From an uncultured Verrucomicrobiota bacterium (GTDB taxonomy: Bacteria; Verrucomicrobiota; Verrucomicrobiia; Chthoniobacterales; SZAS-18): a DNA stretch of 5,165 nt. The stretch is taken from assembly GCA_937873255.1 (NCBI GenBank), contig CALMVM010000185.1, forward strand, positions 9,968-15,132. The letters run 5' to 3'. Below, one piece after another: positions 1-5,058 of the stretch; within the stretch, counting starts at the first letter, position 1; the number at the start of each line of letters is the position of its first letter. Position numbers and translations under genes: made by a program. The notes below the pieces were generated by a model that saw only the letters and a program-made list of their open reading frames with translations, searched no databases and was not told the DNA's origin.

Positions 1-1749
1 GTTCGCGCCTTGGCTCAAGTTGCCGAAGTGCTGCATTTCCCAGGCGTCCGGCAGACCGTCGTTGTCAGAGTCCACCACGGCATTATTGCTCACGCTCAAC
101 GTGACTGGCACATCTGGCCCCACCGTGTTGCCGGTGCCGTCCTTGAGGTGCAGGGTCGCGGTGTAAACGCCCGTTCCCAAACCAGCCGTGCGCAGCGTTA
201 CATCCACATTGGAGAATTCTCCTGCGTCCACCGTGCCCGCGTAGCCTTGAAGTTGCAGCCAACGAAGCGTGACGGGTCGAAACTGCAATGCCAGATTGTT
301 ATGAACGTAGGCTTGGTTACACGCCACTTGTCGGGCATGTCTCTGTGCGGCGTTGTTTTGGATTCCCACGGTGGCACTCGTCACCGCATTGTTCATCGCC
401 TTGTAGTAAACCGTAATTACTCCAGAACTCTCTAACACGATTTGGAACGTGTAAGTTCCACTACCCGAATAGGGAGAACCGCTGCTATGGGGAGCCACGT
501 TGTTGAATTGAACAACGAATTTGTCAGACAACGCTTGGTAATAAACATCGCCGGAAATACTTGTGTCCAAATCGTCGTAAAATGCCGCAATGAGCGCAGG
601 TAAGCTAGTATCAGGTAAAGAACCATTACTGTAATTGGTCGCCAACGATCCAAACGTCACGTACCCGTTGGAGCATATATATGCAGAAGTGTAAGTATTG
701 CCGTAAAATGGAAAATTGAACGGCAAGCTAATCTGCTGATACCCATCGTCCACGTTGGCAATGTTGGCAAGCGAGGTGCCCGTGGTGCTGATGTCATTCC
801 ACACGTAAGCAGGCCCGCCTACAGTGTCTGAATCCGACCAGTTGTACTCAGGATTGTTTGCGTCTTGTGGGGTCAACGACACGCTAGCCGACGATGGATC
901 GAGCACATAACTGATAGGTTGTTTGGCGCTGTTGACCAGCGTGATGGTGCGCTCCTGCACCTCGCCTTGGTCCACTGACAGGTTGATGTTGGCCGGGCTG
1001 GGTGTCAGTTGCGCCAAGCCCGCAAAGAAGATCACCGGAGCTTGGTTGTTGGCCGAGGCCGTGACTTGGTGGAAGATGCCCGTGGCGGGCAGCTTCAAGT
1101 ATACTGTGGCCTTGCCTTGGGCGTCCGAGCGCACCAGCAGGGAGGACACCCCTGCACCAGTGGGCGACGTGGCGAGCAGACCCGTCGTGCTGGCAAAGAC
1201 AATCGGTGCGTTGGCTTTGATGGCGTTGGTCGTCCCATCGGTGACTTTGACCACGAGCGGGTTGGCGACCCACGCGTTCGGCCCGGCGGACTGGTTGTTG
1301 CCACTGTCGATGCTGATGTTGGTCAGCACGTCGTTGTAGTAGTCGAAGGGGTTGGTGCCCTGGTTCAGTTCGTCGATGTTGCTCACCCCGTCGCCATCAA
1401 AGTCTGCCGTGTAGGCATTGCCGCTAGTCGGAGCGTCGGTGTAGATGAGCCGGTAAAACGATTTGGGCGCGTTGGATGCGCCGCCCCACTGGATGATCTG
1501 GTTGGCCCCGCTCTCGATGACGGGCACATACACCCAGCCGTTCGGGTTGGTTAAATCCTCGTTGTGCTGGATGAAGTAGGTGCGCCCGGCCCGGCCCCAC
1601 CAGGAAAGCGCGTAGGTGCCCGGCTGCGTGCCGGGACTGATTTGCAGCCCTTCGTTTTGGTCGGTGGCGGTCTGCGCTGAGGCCGTCGCTGCGCCGGAAA
1701 GCGCAAGGGCGAGAGCGACGGTAGAAAGAAGAAGGTGCGTGCGGTAGGT
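1..1749 (-). CDS. Large secreted modular protein (Ig-like, nidogen-like and TSP3 modules), partial, no recognisable start codon
   Basis: The minus strand is stop-free for 583 codons from just after the TAA at 1752-1750 to the window edge, so the 3' end is missing. Numbering from the first codon after that stop, residues 2-25 form a signal peptide: basic start, hydrophobic core LLLSTVALALALSG, and ASA|Q cleavage after residue 25, indicating export. Residues 45-103 are a small beta module with GRTYFIQ and SFYRLIY ends, common in verrucomicrobial secreted proteins. Residues 116-134 are a thrombospondin type 3 / EF-hand-like calcium loop (DFDGDGVSNIDE). Residues 140-243 resemble a group 1 bacterial Ig-like domain. 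Residues 335-465 resemble a nidogen-type beta-sandwich (FPFYGNTYTS, SNGYVTFG, ALIAAFYDDLD). Residues 490-555 are a further Ig/BACON-like strand set. Residues 560-571 begin a second TSP3 repeat (DSDNDGLPDAWE). No ATG, GTG, TTG or CTG lies between the upstream stop and the signal peptide. The role is probably cell-surface or extracellular adhesion or scaffolding, possibly the front of an RHS-type protein; this is inference from architecture. Confidence 0.8.
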
Positions 1750-2586
1750 TTAACGCGGCTGGTTGAGGTAGGCGCTGCCCTTGATCGGCCAGAAGTACAT
1801 GACCGTATCCGGCTGCACGGGCGGATGGTCGATGAGCCATTGCTGGTGCGCGGCGTTGTCAGCCTCGCGCTGGTTGTAGGCGGCAACCATCTGCGCTTTG
1901 TGGGCGTCGAAGTAGATGCAGAGCGCATCAAGCGCGGCGAGCGCGTCCGGGTGGGCGTTGGCGTCACCCGCAATAATCTGGTAGGAGGAGCGGCCCGGCG
2001 GGTACGCGGCGAGGTTGGGCGGCTGCTGCCCGGCTAGGGTGAGAGAGGAAACCGTGTCGTTGCTCCAAGCAAAGAAGAGGTCGTACACCGTGTCGGCGGT
2101 CTCCAAGTTGGTGACGGTGGTGAAATAGCAGAAGTCGATGTTGATGTAAGCGCGCAACACCGCGCCCGCGCCATCGTTCCAGCGCAGTTCGGTGAACTGA
2201 TGGTCGTACACCGTGGCCGAGAGCAAAAGCATCTTGTAATCCTTCTCGCCGGTGCCAGCGTCGTTAGTGCGTTGCGTGCGGGACACCCCGCGCGTCTGCG
2301 ATCCGCGGTTTGCCGCGTTGGCGTTCGTCTCGGGCTGGGGTGTAGGCGTCGGCGTGGGTGCCGGAAACACCGGGGGCACGATGCGGTTGAAGATGATCCG
2401 GTGCGTGCCGATCTCAACCTGCTGCTGGTCGAGTACCCGCACGGGTACGCCCGCCAGCGGGTCAACGGGCGTTGGCGTGGCGTAGGGGTCTTGGGCGCGG
2501 GCAAAAGCCGGTAGCAATGCCAGCACGAATGCCACCAATGTGAGACGCCTGAACCTTTTTGAGAGAAATTTGGCCTTCATGGGCAT
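1750..2586 (-). CDS. Exported protein of unknown function with Pro/Thr linker (278 aa)
   Basis: I do not recognise this family. Residues 1-31 are a strong signal peptide: a very basic n-region (KAKFLSKRFRR), the hydrophobic core LTLVAFVLALLPAF, and ARA|Q cleavage after residue 31. The mature protein is therefore exported to the periplasm, outer surface or beyond. A low-complexity Pro/Thr linker at residues 74-86 (PAPTPTPTPQPE) separates a short N-terminal part from a folded-looking alpha/beta region (residues 115-278) rich in aromatic residues (FCYF, YDLFFAW, MYFWPIKG). There are only two cysteines (153 and 223), which could pair. A second ATG lies at codon 3 (2580-2578). Neither ATG has a Shine-Dalgarno sequence, and a promoter ends 5 nt before the first. 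The next gene follows its TAA directly in the same frame, so the two are probably co-transcribed and may act together at the surface. Confidence 0.85.
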   Translation of the reverse strand: MPMKAKFLSKRFRRLTLVAFVLALLPAFARAQDPYATPTPVDPLAGVPVRVLDQQQVEIGTHRIIFNRIVPPVFPAPTPTPTPQPETNANAANRGSQTRGVSRTQRTNDAGTGEKDYKMLLLSATVYDHQFTELRWNDGAGAVLRAYINIDFCYFTTVTNLETADTVYDLFFAWSNDTVSSLTLAGQQPPNLAAYPPGRSSYQIIAGDANAHPDALAALDALCIYFDAHKAQMVAAYNQREADNAAHQQWLIDHPPVQPDTVMYFWPIKGSAYLNQPR

Positions 2587-2620
2587 CGTCTGTTTTACCG
2601 GGTCGGCATCTGACCGTCAA
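2587..2620 (-). promoter_or_regulatory. Predicted sigma70-type promoter for the secreted-protein operon
   Basis: On the minus strand, TTGACG (2620-2615) is followed after exactly 17 bases by TAAAAC (2597-2592), good matches to -35 and -10 boxes. A start site 6-8 nt downstream would fall on or next to the ATG at 2586-2584. The -35 box overlaps an imperfect dyad, TGACCGTCA (2611-2619), that could be an operator. The rest of the gap up to 2687 also holds a plus-strand TATATT (2642-2647), a possible -10 for the divergent HTH gene, but I see no convincing -35 for it. Confidence 0.5.
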
Positions 2621-2687
2621 GTGGGTATGCAGAATGAGGCATATATTACCGCTCTCAGGGCGGGGCTTCTCCGGCATGTAATAGCGG

Positions 2688-3065
2688 GTGGCGAAAGCCT
2701 CTCCCAAACCTCACGCATTGGTCGCGCGCAATCTCCATGCGTTGCGGCTGCGCGCCGATATGACGCAGGAGGTCCTGGCCGAGCGTGCCGACGTGGACCT
2801 GCGCTCCTTGCAGCGCATCGAAGCAGGGGCTTGGAACATGACGGTGGATTACCTCGCTCGCTTCCAAAAGGCATTGGGATGCCGGTGGCGCGATTTGATC
2901 GAAGGACTGGATACTCCCACTGTGATGGCGGCCAAAAACGCCAAAGGCGGGAAGATGGAAGCAAAAAAGGGGCCGCATATCAAAAAAAGGCGCGAAGTCA
3001 CATCCAAATGGGGTCTAAAGCGGGGTCGTACAGCAAAACCAGCCGCCAAGCGGGGGCGAGCCTAG
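2688..3065 (+). CDS. XRE-family helix-turn-helix protein with Lys/Arg-rich tail (125 aa)
   Basis: A small DNA-binding protein, probably a transcriptional regulator. Residues 10-72 fit the Cro/C1 (XRE) five-helix fold: helix 1 at LVARNLHALRLRA, helix 2 at TQEVLAERA, recognition helix around LRSLQRIEAG (38-47), then LARFQKALG and WRDLIEGL. From about residue 80 to the end the chain becomes a flexible, strongly basic tail (AAKNAKGGKMEAKKG, HIKKRRE, KRGRTAKPAAKRGRA) that could bind DNA nonspecifically; this extension is unusual for a small XRE protein. The start is GTG at 2688, the first possible start after an in-frame TAG at 2682, and it has no clear Shine-Dalgarno. A TTG at codon 11 would still keep most of helix 1. 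It is divergent from the secreted-protein operon, with about 100 bp between, so it could control it; this is position-based inference. Its last 68 bp overlap the opposing TPR-like gene. Confidence 0.75.
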   Translation: MAKASPKPHALVARNLHALRLRADMTQEVLAERADVDLRSLQRIEAGAWNMTVDYLARFQKALGCRWRDLIEGLDTPTVMAAKNAKGGKMEAKKGPHIKKRREVTSKWGLKRGRTAKPAAKRGRA

Positions 3066-3306
3066 CGAGGCAGCGCAGAGCCTCTTTTGCCTCCCCCACC
3101 TTGCCAAGTGCCACAAGCACTCGTGCCCGCTGGTGGAGAACCGCTGGATCGGTCAGGAAGGCCGGTTCTAGGGCTGCCAGTTCTTCCCACGCGGTCTGCG
3201 CCACGCCGAGTTCAAGCCAGCCTTCGGCAGCGCGGACGGCACGCGGCACGGCATTTGTATTTCCGGCTGCTCTGGCCGTCAGATTGCCTTGGGTTCGTCG
3301 GTTCAC
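2998..3306 (-). CDS. Small TPR-like helical-repeat protein (102 aa)
   Basis: Residues 22-88 form amphipathic helix pairs of tetratricopeptide type: AVRAAEGWLELGVAQTAWEE, then DPAVLHQRARVLVALGKVGE, then AKEALRCLARLAPAW. The A-L-G pattern and final PALDPIW are typical of short TPR proteins. Such proteins usually mediate protein-protein contacts, and no enzyme motif is present. The frame stays open upstream to 3525, but that part looks non-coding. I chose the GTG at 3306-3304 because it overlaps the upstream gene's TGA in a 4-bp GTGA junction, the classic arrangement for translational coupling. There is no signal peptide, so it is likely cytoplasmic. Its 3' end overlaps the opposing HTH gene by 68 bp. 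The partner is unknown; the gene just upstream is the obvious candidate. Confidence 0.65.
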   Translation of the reverse strand: MNRRTQGNLTARAAGNTNAVPRAVRAAEGWLELGVAQTAWEELAALEPAFLTDPAVLHQRARVLVALGKVGEAKEALRCLARLAPAWRLVLLYDPALDPIWM

Positions 3307-3644
3307 ATTGATGGCTGCTGTGGGAGCTTGGGGGTGGCGCGCATGATTCGGGTTGTGCGTTTGGGTCGGCACATGCACGGGGATGTCCTCTGCATCGCAC
3401 CAATCTCCGCTCGTATTTTGGCGAAATCGCCGTTTTTGACGCCGGTTGGCTTCGTGTCGCGCTTGGCCCGCTCGTTGGCAATGGCAACGGCCAGCGTGCG
3501 AAGGTCCCAATGTGCTACGGCCCACCCTGCGTCCGCCAGCGTCCAGCCGCAGGCCAGCAGCCGCTCGCCCATCCGCACGGCGTTTTCCCGATGCTCATGG
3601 ATGATCGCCTGATAAACTTCGGGCGGGTGATGAACCTTGGGCAT
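3303..3644 (-). CDS. Conserved-looking hypothetical protein, first gene of a coupled pair (113 aa)
   Basis: I do not recognise this family. Residues 6-62 look like a compact helical domain (PPEVYQAIIHEHRENAVRMG, LLACGWTLADAGWAVAHWD, RTLAVAIANERAKRD) with three tryptophans. The last 25 residues are basic and low in structure. The ATG at 3644 (MPKVHHPPEV) is chosen because the protein-like region begins there. An alternative ATG lies four codons upstream at 3656, and the frame opens to an ATG at 3755 whose extra residues (Pro/Ser-rich) look non-coding. None of these has a strong Shine-Dalgarno. No signal peptide or membrane segment is seen. Its TGA overlaps the GTG of the TPR-like gene, so the two are likely made together in fixed ratio. 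Confidence 0.55.
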   Translation of the reverse strand: MPKVHHPPEVYQAIIHEHRENAVRMGERLLACGWTLADAGWAVAHWDLRTLAVAIANERAKRDTKPTGVKNGDFAKIRAEIGAMQRTSPCMCRPKRTTRIMRATPKLPQQPSM

Positions 3645-3776
3645 GGATAGTCGCATCAGAACAAGGTTTTCCAACGGTCGTCGGGACGGGCACGGCAGCC
3701 TGGATGATTGTTCGCTCGCTGGTGGGAGCGTAGAAGGATGAAAATCGCGGAGCAAAACGCACGAATCTTACGCACC

Positions 3777-3804
3777 AAAAAAGCTCCTTGCAAGGAGCGT
3801 TTTT
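3777..3804. terminator. Bidirectional intrinsic terminator-like palindrome (possible attenuator)
   Basis: A perfect 16-bp palindrome, GCTCCTTGCAAGGAGC (3783-3798), is flanked by six A on the left (3777-3782) and, after one G, five T on the right (3800-3804). The RNA from either strand gives a 6-bp stem (GCTCCT/AGGAGC) with a TGCA loop followed by a U-run, the form of a bidirectional rho-independent terminator. No annotated gene on either strand ends into it. It lies 30 bp upstream of the chosen start of the second XRE gene, within its likely leader, so attenuation or an operator role is also possible. Confidence 0.65.
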
Positions 3805-3824
3805 GTTCGACGCCGGTTCATGTT

Positions 3825-3830
3825 GGAAGG
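3825..3830 (+). promoter_or_regulatory. Shine-Dalgarno site that decides the start of the second XRE gene
   Basis: GGAAGG lies 4 nt before the ATG at 3835, while the in-frame ATG at 3820 has no Shine-Dalgarno in front of it. This favours the 3835 start. Confidence 0.5.
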
Positions 3831-3834
3831 CAGC

Positions 3835-4140
3835 ATGGCACTTGCACGTTCCGGCGCACCCGGCCCCCGCCGCATCGAGGCACCCCGGAACGTAATCGGT
3901 TTACAGGTCCGCAGAGTGCGGCGTCAGCAGCGGTTGACCCAGCCCGCACTGGCCGCACGGTGTCAGGTTTTGGGCTACGACCTCTCGCGGGAGAGCCTGA
4001 GCAAGATCGAGGCGCGGCTTCGCTCTGTCAGTGATGCGGAGGTTTTGTTGCTGGCAGAAGCGTTGAAAGTTCCTTACGCTCTGCTGTTTCCCGAACCGGA
4101 GCAAACCGCCGCACTTCTGCGCCCATTCAAGCGCCGGTAA
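3835..4140 (+). CDS. XRE-family helix-turn-helix regulator (101 aa)
   Basis: A small DNA-binding regulator of the Cro/C1 type. Residues 19-86 carry the domain: RNVIGLQVRRVRRQQRLTQ (helix 1 and turn), ALAARCQVLG (helix 2), a slightly long loop, SRESLSKIEARLRSVSD (recognition helix region), then AEVLLLAEALKVPYALLFP. The RN.IG..VRR.R start, the AARCQ..G.D.SR core and the ending in LLFP match a compact single-domain family that I associate with Verrucomicrobiota; this is from memory, not a search. It shares the fold but little sequence with the XRE protein at 2688-3065 and lacks that basic tail. The start at 3835 is preferred to the ATG at 3820 because of GGAAGG. The terminator-like palindrome just upstream suggests leader control or autoregulation. 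Its target is unknown. Confidence 0.85.
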   Translation: MALARSGAPGPRRIEAPRNVIGLQVRRVRRQQRLTQPALAARCQVLGYDLSRESLSKIEARLRSVSDAEVLLLAEALKVPYALLFPEPEQTAALLRPFKRR

Positions 4141-4175
4141 TCCGGCGATGTTCTCTCTGCGGTTGGGACCACCCC

Positions 4176-4352
4176 GTGGATAGCCGTTTCACTGCGAATT
4201 TTGATCCCACGACCGAAACACTTGGTCTCATTCCAACGGACTCAGTCGTGGTAACTGCCAGCAAAATTGCCAGCAAACCGATCCGTTTAGGTAGTGGACG
4301 AGAGCGGCACCTTGGTATCAGCCTGGATTTGCCATCATCCCTCATTTTATGA
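4176..4352 (+). CDS. Possible small protein, 58 codons (tentative)
   Basis: Starting at GTG 4176, the plus strand reads VDSRFTANFDPTTETLGLIP and continues through TDSVVVTASKIASKPIRLGS to a TGA at 4350-4352. The composition looks protein-like and is not low complexity. The same frame is open upstream into the end of the XRE gene and includes RRCSLCGWDHP directly before the GTG, a CxxC zinc-knuckle-like pair. No ATG, GTG or TTG was found near enough to include it; an ATC at 4140 overlapping the upstream TAA would be a rare start. No Shine-Dalgarno is seen before the GTG. It may be a real small gene between the two regulators, a 5'-truncated remnant, or chance. An antisense reading of 72 codons over the same bases looks less convincing. 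Confidence 0.3.
   Translation: MDSRFTANFDPTTETLGLIPTDSVVVTASKIASKPIRLGSGRERHLGISLDLPSSLIL
4207..4251. repeat. Inverted repeat, 7-bp perfect arms
   Basis: CCACGAC (4207-4213) is exactly complementary to GTCGTGG (4245-4251), with 31 bases between. It is followed at 4256-4279 by a two-copy direct repeat of period 12 (TGCCAGCAAA twice). It lies inside the tentative small ORF. The arms are short enough to arise by chance; the direct repeat reads as a repeated Ala-Ser-Lys in that ORF. Confidence 0.3.
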
Positions 4353-4434
4353 TCGCAAACAATTGTCGATGAAGCATATGTAAAACGAAAAATAATGAAC
4401 TTGCAACTTTGTTATCAATGATGCACAAAGAGGA
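4353..4434 (+). promoter_or_regulatory. AT-rich leader/promoter region of the S24 regulator gene
   Basis: These 82 bases are clearly richer in A and T than the flanks and sit directly before the S24 regulator, so they probably hold its promoter and operator. An 8-bp palindrome ACAATTGT (4359-4366), a CATATG (4375-4380) and TTGCAA (4401-4406) are visible. I cannot assign a convincing -35/-10 pair, nor a GAAC-N4-GTTC or CTGT-N8-ACAG SOS box. Confidence 0.35.
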
Positions 4435-5058
4435 ATGCCCAAGCATCCGACAACTGGCGTCCGGTTGGAAGCTTGGCAGCGGGAGGAACTTGAGAAGATT
4501 GGAAAACAGAACGGCGATATTGAGGTCAGTGACCTGTTGAGATGGGCAGTGGTTGCCCTGATCAAACACGCCAAGCGTTTTCACGGTCGCCTGCTACTGC
4601 CGCTGGATTTTGACGAGGATCCAAGGGCAGCAATCCAGCAACTCGAATTATCCTTTGAAAATGACAACGTTCCTGACAGCGGGCCGAGTGCAACAATCTT
4701 CGTTGATATTCCGCTGCTAGGTATGGTCCCCGCCGGCGCTCCTTCGGACAACCCTCAGCAGGCAGATTCATTTGTCAGGGTGCCAGCGGACAAATACCCA
4801 CAAGGTGTTTTTGCCCTACGGGTCCACGGCGATTCAATGATCGGTAGGGATATCTACGACGGCGACACGGTCGTAGTGGAGAAACGCGAGGCCCGAAACG
4901 GTGATGTGGTTGTAGCTCTTACCGATGAGGGGATCACCCTGAAAACATTGGAGATACGCAAAGGCAAATACAGGCTGCGTAGCGAGAATCCGAAGTATAA
5001 AGACCCCGTTCTCACCGATCAGTCCGCCATTCAGGGCGTAATGCTTGGAAAACTCTGA
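4435..5058 (+). CDS. LexA/UmuD-like S24 self-cleaving regulator with an apparent ribbon-helix-helix N-terminus (207 aa)
   Basis: Residues 88-207 are a complete S24 (LexA/UmuD/CI) peptidase domain. The start is IPLLGMVPAGAP with the Ala100-Gly101 bond at the LexA cleavage position. The nucleophile is Ser134 in HGDSMIG. The general base is Lys170 in GITLKTLE. The supporting strands are DGDTVVVEK and NGDVVVALTD. All key residues are present, so RecA-stimulated self-cleavage after DNA damage is expected by homology. Residues 6-45 do not resemble LexA's winged helix. TGVRLEAWQREELEKIG followed by VSDLLRWAVVALIKH reads as strand-helix-helix, the CopG/Arc/MetJ pattern. Length (207) is close to LexA (about 200) and longer than UmuD (about 140). 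ATG 4435 is the only usable canonical start in frame after a TGA at 4396; its GAGG (4430-4433) is only 1 nt away, unusually close. It may repress itself and a downstream repair gene; this is inference. A phage-type repressor is an alternative. Confidence 0.85.
   Translation: MPKHPTTGVRLEAWQREELEKIGKQNGDIEVSDLLRWAVVALIKHAKRFHGRLLLPLDFDEDPRAAIQQLELSFENDNVPDSGPSATIFVDIPLLGMVPAGAPSDNPQQADSFVRVPADKYPQGVFALRVHGDSMIGRDIYDGDTVVVEKREARNGDVVVALTDEGITLKTLEIRKGKYRLRSENPKYKDPVLTDQSAIQGVMLGKL

Noticed and set aside
10..435. Plus-strand 141-codon frame at the left edge
   Set aside because: It is antisense to the continuous minus-strand frame covering the TSP3 and Ig-like modules, and its translation looks random.
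923..1554. Overlapping plus-strand open frames opposite the large secreted protein
   Set aside because: They are antisense shadows of a GC-rich gene. The minus-strand reading has a signal peptide, calcium repeats and Ig-like domains, while these have no recognisable domain.
1741..1756. GTTAAAC at the gene junction as a -1 frameshift slippery heptamer
   Set aside because: The heptamer is not in the required phase (the zero frame reads CGT TAA ACC), and both genes are already in the same frame, so a frameshift would not join them.
1551..2504. Minus-strand Ser/Thr/Arg-rich frames (1551-1973, 2034-2504) inside the 278-aa gene
   Set aside because: They are alternative frames of the same GC-rich DNA, with Arg/Pro/Ser-biased low-complexity translations. 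The true frame has the signal peptide.
2540..3346. 268-codon plus-strand frame spanning three genes
   Set aside because: It crosses the secreted gene's signal peptide, the XRE gene and the TPR-like gene in the wrong frame, and its translation is Arg/Ser/Ala-biased without a domain.
3713..3730. CGCTC...GAGCG hairpin as a terminator
   Set aside because: A 5-bp stem with an 8-base loop and no following T-run; not enough for a terminator.
3708..4034. 108-codon plus-strand frame overlapping the second XRE gene
   Set aside because: Its second part is an off-frame reading of a clear HTH domain. The start ATGAAAATC at 3738 with AAGG in front might mimic a leader peptide, but nothing supports it further.
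4207..4280. Inverted repeat and 12-bp direct repeat as an attC, CRISPR or transposon end
   Set aside because: It lacks the attC core motifs, has only two short direct copies with no spacers, and no transposase or target duplication is seen.
4127..4584. Minus-strand frames opposite the small ORF and the S24 gene start
   Set aside because: The S24 gene and its AT-rich leader explain this DNA. The antisense translations show no domain and no ribosome binding site.
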